Numbered from the stretch's first letter, positions 36,344 to 45,056 are shown. The stretch: DNA of 64,000 nucleotides from Motilimonas cestriensis (GCF_021295315.1 NZ_JAIMJA010000008.1:62001-126000); one strand, 5' to 3'. Numbers and translations: made by a program. Notes: a model not told the origin generated them from the sequence alone.

Positions 36344-36375
36344 GGTCTGTCCTCATTTAAGTTATTTGCAATTTT

Positions 36376-36390
36376 GTTTCGTTTCGAAAC
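36376..36390. promoter_or_regulatory. Exact operator GTTTCG-TTT-CGAAAC (thioredoxin-like operon)
   Basis: The same 6-bp arms as at 28.7 and 30.5 kb with a different 3-bp spacer. It starts about 8 bases downstream of the -10 on the minus strand, so it would overlap the transcription start region. Confidence 0.8.
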
Positions 36391-36397
36391 TTTAATT

Positions 36398-36425
36398 ACT
36401 ATAGTTGGTTGAGGTTTGTTGTCAA
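36398..36425 (-). promoter_or_regulatory. Strong sigma-70-type promoter of the thioredoxin-like operon
   Basis: On the minus strand a consensus TTGACA (36425-36420) and TATAGT (36403-36398) are separated by 16 bp. The element is flanked on both sides by operator-like repeats. Confidence 0.75.
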
Positions 36426-36428
36426 ATG

Positions 36429-36443
36429 GTTTCGGATAAAAAC
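36429..36443. promoter_or_regulatory. Degenerate second operator upstream of the -35
   Basis: GTTTCG-GAT-AAAAAC, nearly identical to the degenerate site at 28771-28785, with its centre 53 bp from the exact site at 36376-36390. Confidence 0.55.
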
Positions 36444-36734
36444 TTTTTTATATTGTTTTTGGCCGATTGTGAGGGGTTGCAAAAAAAGGACTAACAAACG
36501 TTACCGATGTGGTTACTGGCATTCAAGAGGCTTTCAATGGTTAAAAAGTATTAGATAGTGGCAATGTCATACATATTGTTCATTGTTCTCTTCTCCGATT
36601 GAGCTATTGAAATCGGTCTAACTGAGCGTAAGGGCCGCTATGCTACTGTTTGTGTGAGTGTAACGATGTTTTTTTGTTTATTTTACAATCAGTTACAGTT
36701 CTGGTTTTGAGTTGAGCTTAGGTGATTATTTCCC
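36444..36734. other. Intergenic stretch before the rpsF promoter
   Basis: I see no gene, RNA or clear regulatory repeat in these 290 bp separating the stress island from the ribosomal protein operon. It is AT-rich, with a TTTTTTTG run near 36670. Confidence 0.3.
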
Positions 36735-36763
36735 TTGTGTATCCTAGTGTAGGGCTGTATAAT
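36735..36763 (+). promoter_or_regulatory. Promoter of the rpsF-priB-rpsR-rplI operon
   Basis: TTGTGT (36735-36740) and a perfect TATAAT (36758-36763) with a 17-bp spacer, about 100 bp before rpsF. Confidence 0.75.
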
Positions 36764-36769
36764 CTGCGA

Positions 36770-36863
36770 CCTTAAATCAGTCATCACCCTTTTGTTCCTT
36801 GCTTCTGACGGTACCAGACTGAGCCGCACACAGAGGCTGATTAAACCCGTAAGGATCAAGTAA
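36770..36863 (+). promoter_or_regulatory. rpsF 5' leader, possible S6:S18 autoregulatory RNA
   Basis: The transcript should carry a leader of about 94 nt. AGCC-GCACACAGA-GGCT near 36823-36839 forms a small hairpin with a CCG, the kind of element recognised by the S6:S18 dimer in leaders of rpsF operons. I could not check the full fold, so this is a candidate. Confidence 0.45.
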
Positions 36864-37280
36864 ATGCGTCATTACGAAATCGTATTTATGGTTCACCCTG
36901 ATCAGAGTGAACAAGTTAACGGCATGATCGAGCGCTACAGCGCAATGATCACCGACAATGGCGGTACTATTCACCGTCTAGAAGATTGGGGCCGTCGTCA
37001 ATTGGCTTACCCAATCAACAAGCTACACAAAGCACACTACGTTCTATTAAACGTAGAAGCTGAGCAAGCTGTAATCGACGAACTGGAAACTGCTTTCCGT
37101 TTCAACGATGCTGTGATCCGTAACATGATCATGCGTACTAAAGCTGCTATCACTGAAGTTTCTCCAATGGCTAAAGCTAAAGAAGAGCGTCAATCACGCG
37201 ATTCTCGTCCAGCTTTTGATTCTGCTGCTCCACAAGCGCAAGCGGAAGAAGCTCCTCAAGAGGCTGCCAGCGAAGAGTAA
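36864..37280 (+). CDS. rpsF: 30S ribosomal protein S6
   Basis: A 138-residue protein beginning [18 protein letters not shown], with [14 protein letters not shown] and [11 protein letters not shown], all S6 signatures. It has an acidic Ala/Glu-rich tail of about 30 residues, as is usual in gammaproteobacteria. It binds S18 and the central domain of 16S rRNA. First gene of a four-gene operon. Confidence 0.98.
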   Translation: MRHYEIVFMVHPDQSEQVNGMIERYSAMITDNGGTIHRLEDWGRRQLAYPINKLHKAHYVLLNVEAEQAVIDELETAFRFNDAVIRNMIMRTKAAITEVSPMAKAKEERQSRDSRPAFDSAAPQAQAEEAPQEAASEE

Positions 37281-37283
37281 TTT

Positions 37284-37831
<548 letters not shown>

Positions 37832-37844
37832 GAGGGGAAGTGAC

Positions 37845-38297
37845 ATGGAAATTATTTTATTAGACAAAGTTGCTAACCTAGGTACGCTAGGTGATCAAGT
37901 TTCTGTTAAAGCTGGTTATGCTCGTAACTTCCTTTTCCCACAGGGTAAAGCGGTTCCAGCAAACAAAGCAAACACAGAGAAATTCGAAGCACGTCGTGCT
38001 GAGCTTGAAGCTAAAATTGCTGCAGACCTATCGGCTGCTGAGCAACGTGGCGAGAAGCTAAGCGCACTAGAAGCTGTTGTTATTGCTTCTAAAGCGGGTG
38101 AAGAAGGTAAATTATTTGGTTCTATCGGTACTCGTGATATCGCTGATGCAATTACTGCAGCTGGCGTAGAAGTAGCGAAGAGCGAAGTTCGTCTACCAGA
38201 AGGTGTTCTACGTAACACTGGTGAATACGACATCGCAATCCAAGTACACAGCGACGTAACTGCAACTGTTAAAGTTTCAGTAGTGGCTGCAGAGTAA
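37845..38297 (+). CDS. rplI: 50S ribosomal protein L9
   Basis: A 150-residue protein from ATG 37845 with GAGGGGAAG upstream. The N-terminal domain has [19 protein letters not shown] and [16 protein letters not shown], followed by the long connecting helix and a C-terminal RNA-binding domain. The longer open frame from 37773 overlaps rpsR and is not used. Confidence 0.98.
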   Translation: MEIILLDKVANLGTLGDQVSVKAGYARNFLFPQGKAVPANKANTEKFEARRAELEAKIAADLSAAEQRGEKLSALEAVVIASKAGEEGKLFGSIGTRDIADAITAAGVEVAKSEVRLPEGVLRNTGEYDIAIQVHSDVTATVKVSVVAAE

Positions 38298-38316
38298 GTT
38301 TTACACTTACTTCTTA

Positions 38317-38342
38317 AAAGACCGGCTTAGGCCGGTTTTTTT
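38317..38342 (+). terminator. Terminator of the rpsF-rplI operon
   Basis: ACCGGC-TTAG-GCCGGT stem with flanking A/T pairs and a run of seven T. Confidence 0.92.
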
Positions 38343-38386
38343 ATGCCTGAAATTTGCCGAGAAGAATAGCTTTGAATGGCAGAAAC

Positions 38387-38413
38387 AAAAAAACGAGGCT
38401 AAGCCTCGTTTTT
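38387..38413 (-). terminator. Terminator of crp
   Basis: A nine-base-pair stem (AAACGAGGC with GCCTCGTTT) has A and T runs on both sides, so it works in either direction. It lies 30 bases past the crp stop on the minus strand. Confidence 0.85.
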
Positions 38414-38442
38414 ATCACCTTATTAATATTGACTGTCCGTGC

Positions 38443-39081
38443 TTAACGGGTGCCGAATACCACAATGGTTTTACCGTGAGCTGAAATGAGGTTCTGCTCT
38501 TCCAGCATCTTCAGAATACGACCGACTGTTTCACGAGAACAACCAACGATTTGGCCGATTTCTTGACGAGTGATCTTGATTTGCATACCGTCTGGGTGAG
38601 TCATCGCGTCAGGCTGTTTCGCTAAGCTTAACAGGGTTTGTGCAATGCGGCCTGTTACGTCTAGGAAAGCGAGATCACCCACTTTTTGGCTAGTTTCCTG
38701 CAGGCGAGAGCCCATTTGGCTGGAAAGACGCATTAGGATCTCAGGGTTTACCTGAATTAATTGACGGAATTTCTTGTAAGAGATTTCAGCCACTTCACAT
38801 GGAGATTTTGCGCGGATCCAAGCGGTACGAATTGGGTTTTCTGATTCATCAAACAAACCTAACTCACCCATAAAGTCTCCCTGATTTAGGTAAGACAGGA
38901 TCATTTCTTTGCCTTCTTCATCCTTGATTAACACAGCAACCGAGCCTTTTACGATGTAGTAAAGGGTTTCAGCTTTTTCGCCAGCATGGATTAATGTGCT
39001 TTTAGAAGGATACTTGTGGATATGGCAGTGCGACAAAAACCATTCTAACGTCGGATCTGCTTGAGGTTTACCAAGTACCAT
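38443..39081 (-). CDS. crp: cAMP receptor protein CRP
   Basis: A 212-residue protein from ATG 39081 (AGAGGAA upstream) nearly identical in layout to E. coli [23 protein letters not shown] at the start, a cAMP pocket with GELGLF and R85-T86, and the recognition helix in [19 protein letters not shown]. Compared with the E. coli sequence as I remember it, two residues are inserted just before the cAMP-contact Arg (DESENPI instead of five residues). The C-terminus is FGTR. It is divergent from an OsmC gene, as crp is from yhfA in E. coli. Confidence 0.97.
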   Translation of the reverse strand: MVLGKPQADPTLEWFLSHCHIHKYPSKSTLIHAGEKAETLYYIVKGSVAVLIKDEEGKEMILSYLNQGDFMGELGLFDESENPIRTAWIRAKSPCEVAEISYKKFRQLIQVNPEILMRLSSQMGSRLQETSQKVGDLAFLDVTGRIAQTLLSLAKQPDAMTHPDGMQIKITRQEIGQIVGCSRETVGRILKMLEEQNLISAHGKTIVVFGTR

Positions 39082-39252
39082 ATGTGTTCCTCTATTCTTA
39101 TATTTTACCGCTTCAATCTGGTTGCACCTGCAGCAAGACATCATTAGCAGTGAGCTATTTTAGTTAACGCATGATAGCATAAAAGCCTTGTAATCATGCT
39201 GCAAGTCTTGATTGATAAAGTTATAAAATTAGCGCTGGATCAGCTTTTTACA

Positions 39253-39266
39253 TTGATTTTGATCTA
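39253..39266. promoter_or_regulatory. FNR/CRP-like half-palindrome between crp and osmC
   Basis: TTGAT-TTTG-ATCTA differs by one base from the FNR core TTGAT-N4-ATCAA. It lies in the divergent crp/osmC region. Weak on sequence alone. Confidence 0.35.
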
Positions 39267-39349
39267 ATAAGCAGTTTGAACTAGCTCAATGTTTAAGAAA
39301 AAAACCAAGCTTAATCATCCTATTGTCACAATAAGTAAATGAGAAATAT

Positions 39350-39754
39350 ATGCAAATTAAAGTGGAGTGGTCGCAGGCCTTGAAATTTGTCGGTCAATCG
39401 TCGAAAGGGCATCAAGTATTAATGGATGGCAACGGTGGTACCGAAGGGGCAAGCCCAATGGAATTGGTATTGATGGCGATTGCCGGTTGTAGCTCTGTGG
39501 ATATTGTTTCTGACTTAAAGGACGCTAAGCAAAAAATCCAAGGTTGTGAGGTGGACGTGAAAGCCGAGCGAGTTGAATCTGCGCCTAAAGTCTTTAGAAA
39601 AATTGACTTGCTATACACGGTTACAGGCACAGATGTTGATGCTCGTTTAGTTGAAAAAGCCATTAATGCGTCGATGAATAAGTATTGCTCAGTCGCTAAA
39701 ATGTTGGAAGCTACAGTACAGATAAATGCCTGTTTTGAAGTTAAAGCAGTCTAG
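39350..39754 (+). CDS. OsmC/Ohr-family protein, YhfA-like
   Basis: A 134-residue protein with the OsmC fold: EGASPMELVLMAIAGCSSVD carries the first catalytic-type Cys and NKYCSVAKMLEA the second, as in peroxide-handling OsmC proteins. Its position divergent to crp equals that of E. coli yhfA. It probably reduces organic peroxides, but YhfA itself is uncharacterised. Confidence 0.88.
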   Translation: MQIKVEWSQALKFVGQSSKGHQVLMDGNGGTEGASPMELVLMAIAGCSSVDIVSDLKDAKQKIQGCEVDVKAERVESAPKVFRKIDLLYTVTGTDVDARLVEKAINASMNKYCSVAKMLEATVQINACFEVKAV

Positions 39755-39781
39755 TTTTCACAGAGCTTAGTCGAAGTGAAA

Positions 39782-39804
39782 TGGGCTCATTCACCATGAG
39801 CCCA
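39782..39804. terminator. Hairpin between convergent osmC and prkB
   Basis: TGGGCTCAT-TCACC-ATGAGCCCA forms a 9-bp perfect stem lying 28 bp after osmC and 6 bp before the prkB stop. T tracts are weak, but the position fits a shared terminator. Confidence 0.55.
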
Positions 39805-39809
39805 AATAT

Positions 39810-40679
39810 TTAGGCTATTTTACCTGTGGCCATTAGCTGGCGGATCAACGGTGTGAGTAATAGTTCCATGGCAAACCCCATTTTGCCGCCCGGCACGACT
39901 ATGGTATTCATACGAGACATATACGCATCATCAATCATTGAGAGCAAGTAAGGAAAGTCCATGTTCTTAATGCCGCGAAATCGGATCACCAATAAACTTT
40001 CATCCAGCGAGGGGATGTTCTTGGCGCTAAAGGGGTTAGAGGTGTCCACCAAAGGGACGCGCTGAAAGTTTATGTGCGTGCGTGAGAACTGCGGTGTAAT
40101 AAAATTTATGTAGTCATCCATTGAGCGCACGATTGAGTCTGTTACGGCTTCTCTAGAATGGCCGCGTTCTGATGTATCGCGAACTAACTTCTGGATCCAC
40201 TCCAAGTTCACAATCGGCACCATCCCTATCAGAAAGTCCACATGCTGAGCGACATCTGTATTACCATCGCAGACAGCGCCGTGTAAGCCTTCGTAGAATA
40301 ATAGGTCAGTGTTGTCTTCGAGCTCTTGCCACGGGGTAAAGGTACCTGGCATTTGGTTGTAAGGCACGGCTTCATCAAATGTGTGTAGATAGCGACGGAA
40401 TCGACCTGTGCCCGTTTCGCCGTATTCCTTCATGAAATGTTCAAGTTGTTCAAAGTCATTCGCTTGCGGACCGAAGTAACTAATATGCTTGCCTTGTTCA
40501 CGCGCTTTACGGATTGCCACATCCATTTCAGGACGGGTGTAGCGGTGGAAGCTATCCCCCTCGACAAAAGCGGCCTTGATGCCAAGCTGACGAAAAATTT
40601 GGGCGAAGGCTAAGGTTGTGGTTGAAGTGCCTGCGCCTGATGAACCGGTAATGGCAATAATGGGATGCGTGGCTGACAT
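39810..40679 (-). CDS. prkB: Phosphoribulokinase family protein PrkB
   Basis: A 289-residue protein with a P-loop ITGSSGAGTSTTT near the N-terminus and the kinase motif FYEGLHGAVCDG. Bacteria of this group lack the Calvin cycle, and the role of PrkB is unclear. The prkB-yheU-yheT cluster beside crp is conserved in Enterobacteria, Vibrio and Shewanella relatives, which supports the assignment. Confidence 0.92.
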   Translation of the reverse strand: MSATHPIIAITGSSGAGTSTTTLAFAQIFRQLGIKAAFVEGDSFHRYTRPEMDVAIRKAREQGKHISYFGPQANDFEQLEHFMKEYGETGTGRFRRYLHTFDEAVPYNQMPGTFTPWQELEDNTDLLFYEGLHGAVCDGNTDVAQHVDFLIGMVPIVNLEWIQKLVRDTSERGHSREAVTDSIVRSMDDYINFITPQFSRTHINFQRVPLVDTSNPFSAKNIPSLDESLLVIRFRGIKNMDFPYLLSMIDDAYMSRMNTIVVPGGKMGFAMELLLTPLIRQLMATGKIA

Positions 40680-40752
40680 GAGAGAACCTTATCCAATAAT
40701 AAGCTAACAAATAGATAAGCAGTGTATGTAAAAAAAACGTGTCAGGAAATGG

Positions 40753-40992
40753 TTAAGTTAACATTGCTGAATTTTCTTCGCTAACTTGGTCTTTTGGTAC
40801 GATATTGACGGATTCGTGTAATTCTGAATAAACAATGACGACGCGACCTGATTTGAGCTGTGCTTTCACTTGCAGGACTTTTTCGGTCAAACTAATATCT
40901 TGTTCGCCATATTCAGTGCCCTCTTGTAGGACAAAATGTTCAATCAGTTGTTCAAGTGTCTCGGCGCTAATATCTTGATAGGGGATAATCAT
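40753..40992 (-). CDS. yheU: YheU-family small protein
   Basis: A 79-residue protein from ATG 40992: MIIPYQDISAETLEQLIEHF and REGTEYG-like EGTEYGEQD are YheU signatures. The function is unknown. It overlaps the end of yheT by 4 bp (ATGA), so they are translationally coupled. A longer frame to 41022 has no ribosome site. Confidence 0.9.
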   Translation of the reverse strand: MIIPYQDISAETLEQLIEHFVLQEGTEYGEQDISLTEKVLQVKAQLKSGRVVIVYSELHESVNIVPKDQVSEENSAMLT

Positions 40993-41963
40993 AATGTGCT
41001 CTTGCTGAATTGGCTTAGCCATGTAGGAATGGTTTGTTCTAGCCAGAATGTGGGTCGCTGGATGTTACCTTGAACAAAGCCTACGTGGCCACCTTTTTCA
41101 CTGATAGCCAACTCAACAAAAGCGGATACTTGGTCAGAGCGCGGGATGACTTCCGGCGTCATAAAGGGATCATCTTTGGCGTGGATAAGTAAGCATGGCG
41201 TGTTTATGCTGGTTAGCTTTTCAAATGCACTGCACTGTTGGTAATAGTCGGCGGCACTGGCAAAGCCGTGAAGCGGTGCCGTAATCATTTGATCGAAAGC
41301 GTGGAATGTTGATAGCTGCTTATAATTTGGCAGCGGAAACTCAGCTAATGCGCCAGTACTCACTTTATTGTCAACGTTCGCTTTCATGCGACTGAGTAAG
41401 TGATGTTGATAAATACGAGAAAAGCCTTGTTGCAACCTCACGGAACATAAATCTAGCCGCAGTGGCGCAGAAACTGACACGGTAGCAGCCAAGCCCGATG
41501 GTTGCGGCTCAGCCAGTAGGTTGAGTAGCATGTTACCACCGAGGGAATAGCCTATCGCCATTAAAGGATGGGCTGGATATTGTTGCTTAAGCCAGTTAAT
41601 TAAAAAACGAGCGTCAGAGGTTTCGCCACTATGATAACTACGGGCGCGTAAATTTGGCCGGCCACTGCAGCCACGAAAATGCATTAGTAGGCCAATCCAA
41701 CCTGCTTTCTTAATCGCACTCATCATGCCTTGGGCGTAAGGTGAGTGAATAGACCCTTCTAGACCATGAAAAATAATCACAATCGGCTTATTAAAGTCAG
41801 CCCAAGGACGCTCGGTCCAGACTAGGTCTAAAAAGTCATTATCAGGCGTGGTTAAGGTTTGGTGTTGCAGGGGCAAACGAAATTGCCGATTGAGAAACGT
41901 CGGCAATAATGTTTGTAGGTGCGCATTACCGCACCAAAATGGCGCTTTAAAGCTATTAATCAC
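40989..41963 (-). CDS. yheT: YheT-like alpha/beta hydrolase
   Basis: A 324-residue protein. FKAPFWCGNAHLQTLLPTF at the start, HGLEGS, the nucleophile elbow GYSLGGN and a catalytic His in KGGHVGF identify the YheT/ABHD-type hydrolase family. The substrate is unknown, probably an ester. Located between grxA and yheU; 4 bp separate it from grxA. Confidence 0.92.
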   Translation of the reverse strand: MINSFKAPFWCGNAHLQTLLPTFLNRQFRLPLQHQTLTTPDNDFLDLVWTERPWADFNKPIVIIFHGLEGSIHSPYAQGMMSAIKKAGWIGLLMHFRGCSGRPNLRARSYHSGETSDARFLINWLKQQYPAHPLMAIGYSLGGNMLLNLLAEPQPSGLAATVSVSAPLRLDLCSVRLQQGFSRIYQHHLLSRMKANVDNKVSTGALAEFPLPNYKQLSTFHAFDQMITAPLHGFASAADYYQQCSAFEKLTSINTPCLLIHAKDDPFMTPEVIPRSDQVSAFVELAISEKGGHVGFVQGNIQRPTFWLEQTIPTWLSQFSKSTL

Positions 41964-41967
41964 TCGA

Positions 41968-42237
41968 TTAATCTTCTTTATACAAGCCTAGGTTTTCTTT
42001 TGCGTAGGCTTCAAATTCGGTGCAACCACCAATATGGTTTTGATCCATAAATATCTGTGGCACGGTTTCTACTGGTTTACCCACTGTTTTTTCTAAGTCC
42101 GCTTTACTGATACCTTCAGCGTGAATATCAACATAACGAAATTTAAAGTCATCGCGTGACTCAGTAAGTGTTTCAGCGATCTCTTTTGCGCGAACGCAAT
42201 AAGGGCAACCAGGGCGACCAAAAATAACAGCTAACAT
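41968..42237 (-). CDS. grxA: Glutaredoxin 1
   Basis: An 89-residue protein from ATG 42237, which has GAGAGGAT upstream. Active site C11-P-Y-C14 in IFGRPGCPYCVRAKEIAE, then ETVPQIFMDQNHIGGCTEF with the cis-Pro. GrxA reduces ribonucleotide reductase and mixed disulfides with glutathione. An extra Cys sits in HIGGC, where E. coli has Tyr. Confidence 0.95.
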   Translation of the reverse strand: MLAVIFGRPGCPYCVRAKEIAETLTESRDDFKFRYVDIHAEGISKADLEKTVGKPVETVPQIFMDQNHIGGCTEFEAYAKENLGLYKED

Positions 42238-42350
42238 AAAATATCCTCTCAATGTTTATCAACTTAGGTATAGCATAGAGGAAAATAGAGCGCGCTTAAA
42301 TTGGTTTATTTCAGTTAGTTCAATAGGTAATAGCTATTGAACTAACTATT

Positions 42351-43292
42351 TCAAATGTTGTTAAACAGCACTTCTAATCTGAGGGTGATTGAAACCTCAT
42401 CATGTCGTTCTATTTCCTCGTCCTTAGGCCAGTCAACCGCAGGGGTGATCTCATAAAAAAACCACTTTCGAAATATGCTTTGTCGATATCTAACGGCAAG
42501 GCGCTGGTTGGATAGGTAGTGGTAAGGTTTCGTTTTACCTTGCACACTCGCCTCATAGCTGAGCGCTTGGGTGTCTGAGATAAATTGATAAAGGGTTAAG
42601 CCCGAACCGAGCTCAGCGCCATCAAAGCTGGTTTCTACTTTGGCGAAATTAGTCCAGCGCAACAAAAAGGTGTCACTCAATTTGTGATCTAAATCGAGGT
42701 CGGTCTTACTGCCGGTATCGCTTTCTTTCTGATAAATTTTTTGCGTGATCCTACCAAAAGTATGCTCACTGAAGGGATAAGTGTAGCGATAACGCGCTTC
42801 TATGCCTGGGTGTAAGCTGACTTTAAAATTTAAACTGGAACGCTCTTTAACAAACCAGTCATAGCGTAAACCCAGTGTATTTTTTGTGTCTTCACTGCTG
42901 TTAGGAAAGAGATCTGCGACTTTATCGTCAGCATCACTTTCAAATACTAACTTCAGTCTCTTGGTGGCTTTTGGAATGTTAACGCGTGCCGACAGGCGGG
43001 TTTCATACTTAAAACCTTTGCCTTCGGTTTGTTTAAAGTCATTATACCAGCGCACCATGGTTCCGGCTCTAGAGTCTTGGGTTACACGATCATCGACAAA
43101 GAAATCATCAAACCACAACGCGGGCTCACACAAGGTTGAGTTTAGGTAATCATAAGTTTTGTCTAGCATGGTGCTTTCTTGGCTTTTATAGAGACAGGGG
43201 CTCGGCTCTTCTTGCTCCAAGTCTTCAGCCATCGTCAAGTAACTGACTGGCACTAACAGCATGATGCTGAGGATGCGGATTAAATTACGCAA
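42351..43292 (-). CDS. Exported protein, possibly outer-membrane beta-barrel
   Basis: A 313-residue protein with a signal peptide (ILSIMLLVPVSYLTMA). The mature part has many alternating polar/aromatic strands (RLKLVFESDADDK, SSLNFKVSLHPGIEARYRY, SYEASVQGKTKPYHYLSNQR) and ends in a hydrophobic stretch ITLRLEVLFNNI, a usual barrel end. No family was recognised. Monocistronic. Confidence 0.65.
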   Translation of the reverse strand: MRNLIRILSIMLLVPVSYLTMAEDLEQEEPSPCLYKSQESTMLDKTYDYLNSTLCEPALWFDDFFVDDRVTQDSRAGTMVRWYNDFKQTEGKGFKYETRLSARVNIPKATKRLKLVFESDADDKVADLFPNSSEDTKNTLGLRYDWFVKERSSLNFKVSLHPGIEARYRYTYPFSEHTFGRITQKIYQKESDTGSKTDLDLDHKLSDTFLLRWTNFAKVETSFDGAELGSGLTLYQFISDTQALSYEASVQGKTKPYHYLSNQRLAVRYRQSIFRKWFFYEITPAVDWPKDEEIERHDEVSITLRLEVLFNNI

Positions 43293-43448
43293 AGGACTTC
43301 CTTGGTCTTATTTGTTCTTGTATCAAGTATAACACCGCCTTAAATGGGATTTCGGATATTTAATTGTGATGGCTTCAGCGACTTGGAATAGTTAATGCTT
43401 CTCAATTTTAGGATTCATAGCAAGCTGGTGATAGCTGCGGAGGGTAAT

Positions 43449-43639
43449 ATGTCTCATTTAAACCGTCAGCGCTTAAACGCACATTTCAATCTGCCGGGTT
43501 AACTCTGACTAGCATTTTATTGGATGGATGGTTTGCAGACGCAATGACCATGAGTGCGGTGTTGCTTTGGTTGTGGCTACCTGAATGGCAGACATGGTTT
43601 AAAAATCATTCTATTAAATCCAGCCATCTTAATCAGTGA
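43449..43639 (+). pseudogene. Possible small gene remnant upstream of can
   Basis: Two short frames touch: a 17-codon frame from ATG 43449 ending in TAA at 43500-43502, and an overlapping frame from 43499 to TGA 43639 encoding LLDGWFADAMTMSAVLLWLWL. A one-base shift joins them into about 63 residues with one hydrophobic segment. It could be a decayed small membrane protein, or chance. The remaining gap (43293-43720) shows nothing else. Confidence 0.3.
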
Positions 43640-43720
43640 TTTATTAGTTGCTTTGTATCAGTGTTTGGTTACTCTAGGCGCGCTAAATTAGCCGTAGATC
43701 GTAGAAATGAGGAAGCAAAT

Positions 43721-44356
43721 GTGAATTTATTAGGGCAACTGCTTGAAAATAATGCGCAATGGGCCGAAAAAATTAAAGCCGAAGATCCCGCTTTTTTTGA
43801 AACGTTAGCAGCGCAACAAGCGCCAGAGTATTTATGGATTGGTTGTTCTGATAGTCGTGTTCCGGCTAACCAATTACTGGGCTTGCTTCCGGGCGATATT
43901 TTTGTGCATCGCAACATTGCTAACTTAGTGGTACATACCGATTTAAACTGTATGTCGGTGATCCAATATGCAGTCGACATTCTTAAAGTAAAACACATTA
44001 TCGTAACGGGTCATTATGGCTGTGGCGGCATTAAAACGGCACTGGAGAATACTTCTCACGGCCTGATTGATTATTGGCTGCGTAACATTAAAGATACTTA
44101 TCAAAAACACCGACGCAAATTTAACTCACAGATGACACAAGAGCAGCGAGTTGATTTTTTGTGTGAATTGAATGTGATAGAGCAAGTGGAAAACATCTGT
44201 CACACCAGCATCGTGCAGGAGGCTTGGCAAAGAGAGCAAGAGCTAACCGTACATGGCTGGGTTTATTCAATTAAGGATGGCCTACTGAGAGATTTGGAAG
44301 TAGCAGTATCGAGCCAAAAACAACTAGAAAAAATCTATCGCATTGGGGAAGTTTAG
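43721..44356 (+). CDS. can: Beta-class carbonic anhydrase
   Basis: The protein has 211 residues from GTG 43721, which has GAGGA about eight bases upstream and aligns with the E. coli Can start; the frame is open to 43661. Zinc ligands and active-site residues fall at C42, D44 (GCSDSR), H98 and C101 (HYGCGG), the same numbers as in E. coli Can. It interconverts CO2 and bicarbonate in the cytoplasm. A terminator overlaps its stop codon. Confidence 0.95.
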   Translation: MNLLGQLLENNAQWAEKIKAEDPAFFETLAAQQAPEYLWIGCSDSRVPANQLLGLLPGDIFVHRNIANLVVHTDLNCMSVIQYAVDILKVKHIIVTGHYGCGGIKTALENTSHGLIDYWLRNIKDTYQKHRRKFNSQMTQEQRVDFLCELNVIEQVENICHTSIVQEAWQREQELTVHGWVYSIKDGLLRDLEVAVSSQKQLEKIYRIGEV

Positions 44357-44370
44357 CTTCCTCTTTTTTT
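44345..44370 (+). terminator. Terminator overlapping the can stop codon
   Basis: GGAAG-TTTAG-CTTCC with extra G-U and G-C pairs, followed by TTTTTTT. The stop codon TAG lies in the loop. Confidence 0.65.
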
Positions 44371-44582
44371 ACTTCTTTTAAATCGCTCGCTTTATTTGCT
44401 CGTTTTAACGCTATCGACTAGAACTAATAGCGACTAGGCGTGGTTAAGAGTGACCCGTTTGGTCAAATAGTGCCTTAGCAACGTACTGACTAGATTGAAT
44501 GAGCACAGCCTAAGTTTATTTGATCTTAGTCCGTATCGCTCATATATAAACTGCTAATATAGTTAAATATTTGGTCTTAAAG

Positions 44583-44637
44583 CTAGGGGCTGTTGGCCTC
44601 TCGAAAAATATAACCTCGAAACATAAACAGACCCTAG
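44583..44637 (+). promoter_or_regulatory. Inverted repeat in the cytochrome c upstream region
   Basis: CTAGGGGCTGTT at 44583-44594 pairs with AACAGACCCTAG at 44626-44637 (11 of 12 bases) across a 31-base AT-rich loop, 21 bp before the cytochrome c start. It could be a leader structure or operator pair. The rest of 44371-44658 shows nothing recognisable. Confidence 0.4.
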
Positions 44638-44658
44638 GGCAATGTGAAGGAATATAAA

Positions 44659-44967
44659 ATGAAAAAATTATTAATCGGGCTTTCTTTATTGGCCTGTGTA
44701 CCAACGTTAGCGACGGCGGGAGATGCTGAAGCTGGTAAAGCTAAAACTGCTACTTGTGTTGCTTGCCACGGCGCAGAGGGCATTGCAGCGGTACCTGTGT
44801 ATCCAAATTTGGCAGGCCAAAATGAGGCTTATCTGGTGTCTGCCCTTAAAGCTTATAAATCTAAAGAGCGAAATGGTGGCATGGCTGCTGTGATGCAAGC
44901 TAATGCTGCTGCGTTGTCTGATGAAGATATTGCCGACTTAGCGGCATACTACTCCTCTTTAAAATAA
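44659..44967 (+). CDS. Periplasmic class I c-type cytochrome
   Basis: The protein has 102 residues from ATG 44659 (AAGGAA upstream). The signal peptide [17 protein letters not shown] is followed by a single heme site CVACH and a Met ligand in the GGMAAVM region, then the C-terminal helix [14 protein letters not shown]. It matches cytochrome c5/c553-like electron carriers of gammaproteobacteria. It probably shuttles electrons in the periplasm; the partner cannot be named. Confidence 0.9.
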   Translation: MKKLLIGLSLLACVPTLATAGDAEAGKAKTATCVACHGAEGIAAVPVYPNLAGQNEAYLVSALKAYKSKERNGGMAAVMQANAAALSDEDIADLAAYYSSLK

Positions 44968-45016
44968 CTGGGTATGAAACAGTAAACTTCCTTTACTGTT
45001 TATCTTTGTGTTAACG

Positions 45017-45056
45017 GGCTATGATGACTTAATTGCTTAAGTCCATAGCCTTTTTT
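45017..45056 (+). terminator. Terminator running straight into the next start codon
   Basis: A two-part stem: GGCTATG with CATAGCC and, after a 2-nt bulge, GACTTAA with TTAAGTC, loop TTGC, then TTTTTT at 45051-45056. The EamA ATG begins at 45057, so the hairpin occupies the space of a ribosome-binding site. Confidence 0.8.
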
